From Bacillota bacterium (GTDB lineage: Bacteria > Bacillota > Sulfobacillia > JAJZIM01 > JAJZBP01), in contig JAJZBP010000102.1 of assembly GCA_021798855.1 (NCBI GenBank), positions 1-7,272 of the forward strand: DNA of 7,272 nt, given 5' to 3'. The position numbers and the translations under genes are program-made. The notes below the pieces were generated by a model. That model ran no database searches, was not told the origin of the DNA, and worked only from the letters and a program-made list of their open reading frames with translations. Every line of letters begins with the position of its first letter. Position 1 is the first letter of the stretch. Positions 1 to 6,241 of the stretch are shown in pieces.

Positions 1-4
1 GTAG

Positions 5-90
5 GATGGGTATACATGGTAAGCTCACCTTTGGGTTGGTTTTTGCTAATCCCCATCTTAGGCGGTTTACCATGTTTCGTCTATCCCATC
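5..90. repeat. Nested inverted repeat at left edge
   Basis: ACATGGTAA at 14-22 is the exact reverse complement of TTACCATGT at 67-75. Outside it, GATGGG at 5-10 pairs with CCCATC at 85-90. The enclosed 44 bases carry no gene. The two arms could fold into a cruciform or an RNA hairpin, or could be the remains of a mobile-element end. I cannot assign it to a known family. The left side may continue beyond the window. Confidence 0.45.
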
Positions 91-140
91 ACCTCCCAAT
101 CTGTTACCCCGTGTCCACCTTACCACAGCTAAATCAACTT

Positions 141-178
141 AAAGGCCGGCCGGCTCCTAAGTCACCGGCCGGCCTTTT
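141..178 (+). terminator. Rho-independent terminator
   Basis: A perfect 10-bp GC stem (144-153 with 165-174, GGCCGGCCGG/CCGGCCGGCC) is extended by three A-T pairs and encloses an 11-nt loop (154-164). TTTTCT follows on the plus strand. It most likely ends transcription of a plus-strand gene left of the window. On the minus strand the T tract is only three bases, so any reverse activity would be weaker. Confidence 0.8.
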
Positions 179-406
179 CTGAGGGCCTATTTATTACCAA
201 TGGCAGACAAATTGCCTGGTTCACTGGTTCAGCAGGAAAAAGCGGTTCGACGCCTAATTTGGAGTCTGTGGGAGGTGGAAGGTTTTCGCCTCCGTACATG
301 CGCCCGTCGCCTTTGGCGAGGGCAAGGAACGGACCTCAAGCGTGGCGCCGAGGACCGTCGGCAAACGTGGAGTGAAGCTCCGGGATTCTACTCGCTTCGC
401 GAAGGC

Positions 407-499
407 AATTTGGTTCCCCTCCCTGTGTTGAGGTAGGAACGGCAAGCCGTTCCTTGATTCGGGAGCCTCCCCCAGCGTGCTAATTTGGTGCCCCTCCCT
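407..499. repeat. Short direct repeat inside the copy-1 insertion
   Basis: An 18-nt sequence beginning AATTTGGT and ending CCCCTCCCT occurs at 407-424 and again at 482-499 with a single T/G difference, 75 nt apart. Between them lies an 8-bp hairpin, GGAACGGC/GCCGTTCC, at 436-453. A shorter AATTTGG also occurs at 256-262. The arrangement could be a small duplication or a footprint of an insertion into the larger repeat. No gene is visible. Confidence 0.5.
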
Positions 500-634
500 C
501 CCCTGATGGGGGACACCGCTCAGCGGCCGAGCGGACCGCTGCTGTGCGCGGCGTACGAAAGAGGACTCCTCAGCTTCACTCTCCACCGACCGCAATGCGG
601 TCATGCTGAAACCCTTGACGCCCATTTCGCCGCC

Positions 635-660
635 GTGGGAGGATTGAGCTTCCCTCCCAC
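635..660. other. Hairpin in the variable arm of repeat copy 1
   Basis: GTGGGAGG at 635-642 pairs perfectly with CCTCCCAC at 653-660 around a 10-nt loop. It sits where copy 2 has an unrelated stem, between the conserved TTCGCC and GGCGAA arms. No T tract follows, so I do not call it a terminator. Confidence 0.55.
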
Positions 661-786
661 GCCTGGGGCGAACACGCAGCGGCCGGTGGAAGCGGACCGG
701 TTTCCTTACTTCGGCAAGGTTGCAAACCGGACAAGACCGGCAACCTCCATCCGCAATTTCTGCATTTTCCACCACTAAGCAACAAC

Positions 787-792
787 GAGGAG
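787..792 (+). promoter_or_regulatory. Ribosome binding site that fixes the SLH gene start
   Basis: GAGGAG lies 8 nt upstream of the ATG at 801. An earlier in-frame ATG at 720 exists, but it would place 27 non-signal-like residues in front of a good signal peptide and lacks such a site. The ATG at 801 is therefore preferred. Confidence 0.8.
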
Positions 793-800
793 TCTGCAAT

Positions 801-3626
801 ATGTTCAAGCGGGCCGTGAGCTTCCTGCTGGCCGGCGCCTTGGTATGCTCGTGCTATCCGGCGGCGACCTTAGCCGCAACTAATTTCAGCGACGTTTCAC
901 CCAACTACTGGGCGGCGCCGGCCATCGATGCCCTGGCGAGCCAGGGCGCCTTCCAGGGAGTGATCGCCGGAACGACCTTCAACCCGGAGGCTCCCTTCAC
1001 CCGTGGACAACTGGCGGGTATCCTGCAGGTGGCCATGGGCTGGAAGACGGCCAACGTCGGGCCGCCCTTCAGCGACGTGACGGCGTCCGATCCTTTTTAC
1101 GGCGCCATTGAGACGGTGGCGGGACGGGGAGTGATGCGGGGGGTCGGCGGGGGGCAATTCGACGCCACCGGCTTTTTGAACCGGGCCGAAGCGGCCACCA
1201 TCTTCGCGCGGGCCCTGGGTCTTGGCCACGCGGCGAACGATCAGGCCAAGGGGGGACTGGGCTTCACCGACGCCGCGGCCATTCCGACCTGGGCCAGGGG
1301 GGCCGCGGTGGTGGCTGAAAGCCTCGGCTTGATGCAGGGCTGGGGTGGAAAATTCCATCCCAACGTTCCGCTGACCCGCGCCCAGGTGGCCGAAATGGTG
1401 TACCGGATGGAAAACCTGACGCCGGCGCAGATTTCCCAGGCGGCGGCCCCGGCGGCATCCTACGTGACCGCCGGACCGAGCGGGGCGAAGCTCGACACGG
1501 GCGGAACGCTCAAGCTGTGGGCCGCGGTCCACGACATGGCCGGCTACGTCCTGCCGGTCCAAGTGCAATGGACGGCCACGGCGGGGACGGTGGCGGGAGG
1601 GGACTTCACGGCGGGGAATGCGCCCGGTCCGGTCACGCTCACGGCAACGGTGCCGGGAAAGGGTCTTGAGGCACCGGTTCAGTTGGAGGTGTACCAGCCC
1701 ACGGCGCTCCGGTTCGCGCAGGCGAACCCCCAAATTATCCTGGCCGGAAACAAGGTCACCTGGGGAGTGCGGGTCACCAACGGGGCGGCGGACAACGGAC
1801 GGCCCGTCTCCCTGACGGTGACGGGCCCGGGGGGAAGCCAAACCCTGCAGGCGCAGGACCAAGGAGGAGACGCTTCCTTCAACCTCCAGGAAACGCAAGC
1901 TGGTTTTTACTCGGTGGTGGCCACGGCGGGGGGATTGACCCAGGCGTCCGCCAGTCTCCAGGCGGTGGCGGCGCCCCTGGGGATCCTGCAAGTTGCGGCG
2001 CCGGGAACGGTGGCGCCCTGGACCAATTCGAACCTCGTGGTGACGACGAGCATCGCTCCCTCCCTGCCCGTGCCGGTGACGGTGACCTCCTCCAACGCGG
2101 CGGCGGTGCAGGTGGGGGAGGCGACGACCAAGGTTGGCGGAACGGCCGGCCTCACCGGCGGACCGGTTCCGGGGACGGCCACGGTCACGGTGAGCGCTCC
2201 CGGCGGCGCCTATCTGCCGGCGACGGTCCAGGTGAGTGAGTCTCCCCAGGGGGAACTTTCCTTCGGCGCGGCGACTTACAGTGCGGCGGCGGGCAATCCG
2301 GTGCAGGTGACGGTGTCCCTTGTTGGGGCCGGAGCCGCGGGGGAAAACGGCACCCAGGTGGCCCTGACGGCGGTCAGCCCGACGGGGGTGAAACTCGGCA
2401 CCCTGACGGCGGACACGGTGAACGGAGCGGCCACTTTCACCCTGACGGAGGACGAGGCGGGGGCGTACAAACTGAAGGCGGTGGCTTGGGGGTGCCTGGC
2501 GCCGGCGGAACCGGCGGTCTTGACGGTGAGTCCCGGACCGGCGGTGGGATTCAATGCCCAGATCAACCCGTCGCCTTTCCTCTTGCCCGGCCAGACGGCG
2601 CAAGTTTGGGCGGCCCTGGTGGACAAGTATGGCAACCCGACGGCAAACCCAGTGTCGGCCAGCGCGGGGATAACGCCGGGCACCTCCGGCACGCTGGAAC
2701 CGGATGGGGGTAACGGCCAGGGAGTCATCGGGGTTTTCCACGCGACGGCGCCCGGATCGGCCACGATCACCGTCACCGCTGCGGGATACCGGCCGGTGGC
2801 CCTGCCGGTGCGCGTCGTGGCCGATCCGGCGCAGCTTGTGGCCGGGAAGGGGATGTGGCTTCTTTACCCCACCTGGCGGAACACGTCCGACGCCACCCTG
2901 CTGGCCACCGCGGCCGCCGAGGGGATCACCCACATCTACCTGGAGGTGGCCACCAGCAACGACGGCTTTTACGGCGGGCCGGGCCTGGACAATTTTTTGG
3001 CCAAGGCGCACGCGGCGGGGATCGCGGTCATCAGTTGGGTCTATCCGGCCCTGTGGCACCCGGTGCGGGACACCGCCGATGGGCAGCGGGTGGCGGCATA
3101 CACCACGCCCACGGGGCAGCGCGCCGACGGCATGGCCCTGGATATCGAGGCCAACCTGAACCCCCAGACGGTGGGCCAATACGCCCAGGCGATCCGCACG
3201 GTCCTCGGACCTGAGGGGTTGCTGGTCGGGGTGACCTACCCGCCCCTTTACCACGACTCCTACCCCTACTCCGTCCTGGCGCAGTACGCTCAGGTTCTGG
3301 CTCCCATGGACTATTGGCACTCCCTGGAGAAGGATTATTCCTACGCCGGCGTATATAATTACGTGGCCTATTCCATCCAGGAGATCCGCAAACTCGCCGG
3401 GAATCCCAATCTGCCCATAGAGGTCATCGCCCAAGGGTATGACATCTACGGGAACGACGTTTCCGGGGCCTACAGCCCGACGGTCTTGGAGGAGCAGGGG
3501 GCGGCGCGGGCCGCCGTCGAGGGGGGAGCGGTGGGGATCTCCTTTTACCGGCAGGGGTCTTTGACCCAGGACGAAATGAATTTCATCGAGGGGCTGAACT
3601 GGCCGGGCGCGGGGGGTGGGGGATAG
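801..3626 (+). CDS. Exported SLH-domain protein with Ig-like repeats and C-terminal TIM-barrel (glycosidase-like) domain
   Basis: The predicted product has 941 residues. Residues 1-25 form a signal peptide (MFKR, hydrophobic core, TLA cleavage site). Three SLH repeats follow at about 27-82, 86-143 and 154-204, with FSDV-type starts and TRGQLA, NRAEAA and TRAQVA motifs. SLH repeats normally anchor proteins to pyruvylated cell-wall polymer. About 220-675 is rich in Val, Thr, Ala and Gly and looks like several Ig-like beta domains in tandem. From about 680 a (beta/alpha) barrel begins (GKGMWLLYPTW). It continues with YLEVATSNDGFYGG near 713, ISWVYPALWHP, ALDIEAN (D781, E783) and APMDYWHS (D837), a pattern like the putative glycoside-hydrolase domain DUF4015. 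The acidic residues D781, E783 and D837 are candidate catalytic residues by inference; the substrate is unknown. The protein likely acts outside the cell on wall or environmental polysaccharide. The gene stands alone, flanked on both sides by copies of the structured repeat. Its C-terminus ends in a glycine run created by a G-rich tract. Confidence 0.92.
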   Translation: MFKRAVSFLLAGALVCSCYPAATLAATNFSDVSPNYWAAPAIDALASQGAFQGVIAGTTFNPEAPFTRGQLAGILQVAMGWKTANVGPPFSDVTASDPFYGAIETVAGRGVMRGVGGGQFDATGFLNRAEAATIFARALGLGHAANDQAKGGLGFTDAAAIPTWARGAAVVAESLGLMQGWGGKFHPNVPLTRAQVAEMVYRMENLTPAQISQAAAPAASYVTAGPSGAKLDTGGTLKLWAAVHDMAGYVLPVQVQWTATAGTVAGGDFTAGNAPGPVTLTATVPGKGLEAPVQLEVYQPTALRFAQANPQIILAGNKVTWGVRVTNGAADNGRPVSLTVTGPGGSQTLQAQDQGGDASFNLQETQAGFYSVVATAGGLTQASASLQAVAAPLGILQVAAPGTVAPWTNSNLVVTTSIAPSLPVPVTVTSSNAAAVQVGEATTKVGGTAGLTGGPVPGTATVTVSAPGGAYLPATVQVSESPQGELSFGAATYSAAAGNPVQVTVSLVGAGAAGENGTQVALTAVSPTGVKLGTLTADTVNGAATFTLTEDEAGAYKLKAVAWGCLAPAEPAVLTVSPGPAVGFNAQINPSPFLLPGQTAQVWAALVDKYGNPTANPVSASAGITPGTSGTLEPDGGNGQGVIGVFHATAPGSATITVTAAGYRPVALPVRVVADPAQLVAGKGMWLLYPTWRNTSDATLLATAAAEGITHIYLEVATSNDGFYGGPGLDNFLAKAHAAGIAVISWVYPALWHPVRDTADGQRVAAYTTPTGQRADGMALDIEANLNPQTVGQYAQAIRTVLGPEGLLVGVTYPPLYHDSYPYSVLAQYAQVLAPMDYWHSLEKDYSYAGVYNYVAYSIQEIRKLAGNPNLPIEVIAQGYDIYGNDVSGAYSPTVLEEQGAARAAVEGGAVGISFYRQGSLTQDEMNFIEGLNWPGAGGGG

Positions 3627-3639
3627 GGGAGGCGAGGGG
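3611..3639 (+). other. G-run cluster with G-quadruplex potential over the stop codon
   Basis: Four runs of G (6, 5, 4 and 4 bases at 3611-3616, 3618-3622, 3626-3629 and 3636-3639) are separated by loops of 1, 3 and 6 bases. This fits the usual intramolecular quadruplex pattern on the coding strand. It spans the TAG stop at 3624-3626 and encodes the terminal glycines. No ordinary hairpin-plus-T terminator follows the gene immediately. Folding is inferred from pattern only. Confidence 0.5.
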
Positions 3640-3659
3640 TGGAAAAAAGAAGACGGACT

Positions 3660-3941
3660 GAAGGTTTCACCTCCGTACATGCGCCCGTCGCCGCCCGCGA
3701 GGGCAAGGAACAGACCTCGAGCGTGGCGCAGGCGCCACCTGTGGCGCCGAGGACCGCCGGCAAACGTGGAGTGAAGCTCCGGGATTCTACTCGCTTCGCG
3801 AAGGACCATAGAGGCCCCCTCCGCTTCACTCTCCACCGACCGCTCGGCGGTCGTACTAAAACCTTTGCGCCCAGTTCGCCGCTTATGGCGGCTCCCATGC
3901 TACAGCGGGACGGTCCGCAGGCAGCGGCGTCCGGCGGCGAA
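3660..3941 (+). repeat. Structured dispersed repeat, copy 2
   Basis: This is the second copy of the element at 278-672, in the same orientation and between the SLH gene and comA. AAGGTTT at 3661-3667 can pair with AAACCTT at 3859-3865, closing the element like terminal inverted repeats. Internal helices include GCCC-G-TCGC/GCGA-GGGC at about 3682-3703, GTGGAGTGAAGC (3766-3777) with GCTTCACTCTCCAC (3823-3836), palindrome CTTCGCGAAG (3794-3803), and GACCGC/GCGGTC with loop TCG near 3838-3852. TTCGCCGC (3875-3882) pairs with GCGGCGAA (3934-3941). Where copy 1 has only GTGGCG-CCGAGG, this copy carries an extra perfect hairpin, GGCGCCAC-CT-GTGGCGCC, at 3731-3748. Seven T residues follow at 3954-3960, which could end a transcript of the element. 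No nuclease or transposase gene is next to it. Confidence 0.78.
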
Positions 3942-4116
3942 AAGTCAGCTCGATTTTTTTGCGCACGGGCAGGGATCGCGCCGGCTGCGTCGAAAAATTA
4001 TGCAGAAGTGTTCTGACAGCGGAAATGGGGGAGGGCGGGTGGCGCGGGGTGGGACCGGCGCTGTACGGTTCGACGGCCGGGCGGCGGTGTGGCGGGAGCG
4101 GAGGGCGGATGAATCA

Positions 4117-4123
4117 GGGGAGG
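4117..4123 (+). promoter_or_regulatory. Candidate ribosome binding site for comA
   Basis: GGGGAGG ends 11 nt before an in-frame TTG at 4135. This is the only good site near the start of recognisable ComA sequence. The in-frame ATG at 4000 and GTG at 4087 lack comparable sites and would add unconserved low-complexity residues. Confidence 0.5.
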
Positions 4124-4134
4124 ACTTGGGGCAA

Positions 4135-5061
4135 TTGAGCAAGGGAAGTTTGCCGGAGTTTTTGAACCTGCCACCGCGCTCGCGCAAACCGCGGGAGGAT
4201 GGCATAACCCATGTCTTGGACCGGGGTCTTGGCTTGGAGGAAGCCAAGGTTCTGCTGGAGGGCACGACTCCCTATGTCGATGTGGTCAAGCTGGGTTGGG
4301 GAACGGCTTACCTGCAGGCGGCAACGGGGGAGAAGGTGGCCTTCTACCAAAGTTGCGACATTGCCGTTACCGTGGGGGGGACGCTTTTCGAAATCGCCCT
4401 GGCTCAGGGTCGCCTGGACAAGTTCCTGTCCTGGTTGCGCGAGCTGAAGATCGGGCACCTGGAGATCTCGGACGGCGTGCGGTCCCTGCCCCTGGCGGAA
4501 AAGCTGGCCCTCGTGCGGGAACTGAAGGCGGATTTCCGGATATTGGTGGAGGTGGGAAGCAAGTTGCCGGAAGACCGGCCAAGGGAGAGCCGTTGGGGCG
4601 AAGAGGCCGAGGCGGTGCTGGCGGCGGGAGCATGGAAGGTGATCACGGAAGGCAGGGAGAGCGGCACGTCGGGATCCTTCTTCCCGACCGGCGCCCCTCG
4701 GGAGGATCTGTTGGAACGGGTGGTGGCGGCCGTCGGCGTGGAGAATCTGCTTTTTGAAGCACCGCGCAAGGAACAGCAGTGCTGGTTCATCCGGCGTTAC
4801 GGGCCGGGAGTCAACCTGGGTAACGTCTTTCCGGGGGAGGTGATCCCCCTGGAAACCCTTCGTTGCGGCCTGCGGGCGGAAACCGCCGCCGAACTGTCCA
4901 TGCCGCATGAAGACCGAAACGAAGAGTTGCCCTATGGCGAATGGGAAATTTGCGGCGGGCGGACCGCCACGTGGCCTTCGGCTTGGGAAGACTTCGGCGA
5001 AGCGGGCGGGTGGCCCGAATTGCCGGCCTGTTGGAACCTCATGGGGCGGCCAAAGCAGTAG
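4135..5061 (+). CDS. comA: Phosphosulfolactate synthase (ComA family)
   Basis: ComA adds sulfite to phosphoenolpyruvate to give (2R)-phosphosulfolactate. This is the first step of coenzyme M synthesis in methanogens; in Bacillus-type bacteria homologues are linked to spore 3-sulfolactate. Counting from a TTG start, the family motifs appear in order: DRGLG (29-33), KLGWGT (52-57), GGTLFE (81-86), EISDG (110-114), VEVGSK (138-143), ITEGRESGTSG (170-180) and EAPRKEQQ..FI (208-219), all consistent with the cytosolic TIM-barrel enzyme. Those blocks span about 250 residues, the usual family length. After GLRAET a tail of about 55 residues (WPSAWEDFGEAGGWPE and flanks) lies beyond the normal end. 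The reading frame stays open upstream to 3865, so the start is uncertain: TTG 4135 is chosen for its Shine-Dalgarno site and because conserved sequence (LPEFLNLPPRSRKPR) begins just after it. The phosphatase comB and dehydrogenase comC are not in the window. Family identity is secure; the physiological role is inferred. Confidence 0.9.
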   Translation: MSKGSLPEFLNLPPRSRKPREDGITHVLDRGLGLEEAKVLLEGTTPYVDVVKLGWGTAYLQAATGEKVAFYQSCDIAVTVGGTLFEIALAQGRLDKFLSWLRELKIGHLEISDGVRSLPLAEKLALVRELKADFRILVEVGSKLPEDRPRESRWGEEAEAVLAAGAWKVITEGRESGTSGSFFPTGAPREDLLERVVAAVGVENLLFEAPRKEQQCWFIRRYGPGVNLGNVFPGEVIPLETLRCGLRAETAAELSMPHEDRNEELPYGEWEICGGRTATWPSAWEDFGEAGGWPELPACWNLMGRPKQ

Positions 5062-5109
5062 CGCCTGGTTCGGATGCGTGGAAACAAGCGCCTTTTTGTT
5101 TCAAGTTTT

Positions 5110-5134
5110 AAGCTTCAAGCTTCAAGCTTGAAGC
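5110..5134. repeat. Heptamer repeat and 16-bp palindrome at the convergent gene ends
   Basis: AAGCTTC, AAGCTTC and AAGCTTG follow each other at 5110-5130. GCTTCAAGCTTGAAGC at 5119-5134 is a perfect palindrome. It overlaps the final codons and TGA stop (5124-5122) of the minus-strand corrinoid gene. TTTCAAGTTTTAAG just to the left continues the same simple pattern. It lies between two converging genes and could act as a weak two-way stop, but it lacks a classic T tract. Confidence 0.55.
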
Positions 5135-5850
5135 CGGTCGTCCAAATCCCGCAGCGTGGTCAGCATCCGGAAAGCCGTCCGCAGCGGGTTGTAAGTGTCC
5201 TGGGAGGTGGCCGCGGCTTCCCACGTCGTTGGGTCGCCGTCCGTCAGGGGGTTGCCGCCGATCACGATGCGACAGCGGGGGTTCCTTGCCCTGATTTGCA
5301 AGACCGCTTTGCGCAACCCGTTTGCGCCGGTGGTCATGATCGCCGGCAGGCAGAGGATTTCGCAATCGGTTCGCAGGTGTTCTTGCACGAACTCGTTCAG
5401 GCGCACGTTTCGGCCCGAATCATGCACCCGGAAGCCGGCCGCCTCGAACAGCCCCCTGACCATATTCCGGCCGGCGTCGTATTCCATGTTGGGAACCAGG
5501 GAACAGTTGGTGCATTCAAAATCGGCGGCCCTCCGGTAGGCTTCGTCGTCCAAGACGACGCCGGTCACCACTTGACCGGTGACGCCCGGACCGGGCTCGG
5601 TGATCTGCGGTTGCAACACATGCAAGCCGGCGTAAAGGGCTTCGGTGCACAAAAGAACCTCGGGCACGAAGTAGCACTGTTCGTAGTAATCGGCCACCGG
5701 CAGCATTCCCGCCAGCAGGCCGTCGAAGACCGCTCGGCGGGCGTCGTACCCCAAGGCCACCACCTCTTGTGCCGCTCGGGTCACCTGCTCCCGGTTGTAA
5801 TTGAGCACGCCGTCCTTCAACCGCTCACAGCATTCCTCCAGGGTCGCCAT
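5122..5850 (-). CDS. Variant corrinoid (B12-binding) protein, MtaC/methionine-synthase fold
   Basis: The product has 242 residues. Residues 1-85 fit the helical cap of methyltransferase corrinoid proteins (LKDGVLNYNREQVTRAA, LLAGMLPVADYYEQCYFVPEVLL, ALYAGL). The rest fits the Rossmann-like B12-binding domain (GQVVTGVV, AGRNMVRGLFEAAGF, LPAIMTT, CRIVIGGNPLT with GG at 198-199). Such proteins carry a methyl group on cobalt between two methyltransferases. Here the usual D-x-H-x-x-G loop is replaced by M-E-Y-D-A-G (122-127), so the cobalt-binding His is absent at the expected site. About 20 extra residues precede it, including C-T-N-C (113-116). S-x-L is also replaced by P-A-I (169-171). The start is the ATG at 5850, with AAGGAG 8 nt upstream; a GTG 9 nt earlier overlaps that site. 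No partner methyltransferase or reductive activator is in the window. It may bind B12 differently, bind another ligand, or sense. Fold assignment is good; function is uncertain. Confidence 0.85.
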   Translation of the reverse strand: MATLEECCERLKDGVLNYNREQVTRAAQEVVALGYDARRAVFDGLLAGMLPVADYYEQCYFVPEVLLCTEALYAGLHVLQPQITEPGPGVTGQVVTGVVLDDEAYRRAADFECTNCSLVPNMEYDAGRNMVRGLFEAAGFRVHDSGRNVRLNEFVQEHLRTDCEILCLPAIMTTGANGLRKAVLQIRARNPRCRIVIGGNPLTDGDPTTWEAAATSQDTYNPLRTAFRMLTTLRDLDDRLQA

Positions 5851-5896
5851 CGGTTTCACTCCTTACGGAGGATCCAACCCGCTTCCTCCAAGCGGG
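5851..5896 (-). promoter_or_regulatory. Leader of the corrinoid gene: RBS plus two competing hairpins
   Basis: On the minus strand AAGGAG (5864-5859) sits 8 nt before the ATG. Upstream, CCCGCTT and AAGCGGG (plus 5878-5884 and 5890-5896) form a 7-bp hairpin whose minus-strand loop is GGAGG. The same GGAGGA can instead pair with TCCTCC lying just before the ribosome site. The two folds exclude each other, so this could be a translational switch. It could also be chance in a GC-rich leader. I see no cobalamin riboswitch here. Confidence 0.4.
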
Positions 5897-6210
5897 GAAA
5901 GTTCCACTTGCGATGGAATAAATCCTTCATCGGGGGATACAAATTTGCACATCTATGTGGTGCCCGACGTTTTGCTGTGCTCTGGCCCACCATAAAGTTT
6001 TTTTTGGGAAGTTTTGATGGTGGTGGGGTGCTGTTATTGAAGTTGCCTTCGGCTACCGCGCAGGAGGTCGATTTTTGCAAATGGTTGCGAGTCAGGCGCA
6101 GGGAATCATCAACGAGTGATGCGGTCGGCCGTCAACGAACAGGCACAAAATCGTTCAGGATCAGAGGTTTGCCCCGGTAGGTTATGGGCAGAAGGAATCA
6201 TCCCTGAAAG

Positions 6211-6241
6211 CACCGCCCCTCCCGGAGCGGGAGGGGCGGTG
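6211..6241. other. Strong 13-bp perfect hairpin
   Basis: CACCGCCCCTCCC (6211-6223) pairs without mismatch with GGGAGGGGCGGTG (6229-6241) around GGAGC. One more G-C pair can close inside the loop. There is no T tract on the plus strand and only TTT on the minus strand, so terminator activity is doubtful. It may be another mobile hairpin or an RNA structure. Confidence 0.6.

Larger units (their letters stand above)
278..672 (+). repeat. Structured dispersed repeat, copy 1
   Basis: This non-coding stretch shares long near-identical blocks with 3660-3941 in the same orientation. Shared landmarks in order are: GAAGGTTT at the left end; CTCCGTACATGCGCCCGTCG near 290-308; a GTGGCG..CGAGGACCG segment near 342-357; GTGGAGTGAAGC at 367-378; the 10-bp palindrome CTTCGCGAAG at 395-404; GCTTCACTCTCCAC at 573-586; and a GACCGC/GCGGTC hairpin at about 588-601. 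TTCGCC at 626-631 pairs with a complementary block ending at 672. GTGGAGTGAAGC can pair with GCTTCACTCTCCAC as two 6-bp helices with a 2-nt bulge. Copy 1 has 167 nt (406-572) where copy 2 has 18 nt. Minus-strand reading frames across it are by-products of the repeat. It could be a MITE-like element or a structured RNA; the strand given is the orientation of the copies, not proven transcription. Confidence 0.75.

Noticed and set aside
661..760. Cyclic-di-GMP riboswitch upstream of the SLH gene
   Set aside because: CACGCAG at about 673 recalls the GEMM-I motif, but the paired ACGCAAAGCC segment and tetraloop receptor are absent.
720..800. Earlier ATG start of the SLH gene
   Set aside because: The added 27 residues are not signal-like and the ATG at 801 has GAGGAG at 8 nt plus a proper signal peptide.
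254..808. 184-residue minus-strand frame, and a similar one at 3545-3898
   Set aside because: Both share a peptide ending FAKRVESRSFTPRLP only because they cross the two copies of the non-coding repeat. They have no protein-like features and run through hairpins.
897..3836. 979-residue minus-strand open frame opposite the SLH gene
   Set aside because: It is Arg/His/Gly-rich with no recognisable domain and lies antisense to a gene with signal peptide, SLH motifs and RBS. Long antisense frames are expected in GC-rich coding DNA.
5851..5859. GTG start at 5859 for the corrinoid gene
   Set aside because: It overlaps the AAGGAG site that is correctly spaced for the ATG at 5850.
5860..6080. Cobalamin riboswitch before the corrinoid gene
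   Set aside because: I could not find a B12-box-like sequence or the conserved core on the minus strand.
5074..6180. 368-residue plus-strand frame
   Set aside because: It is antisense to the corrinoid gene, which has a good RBS and clear family motifs.
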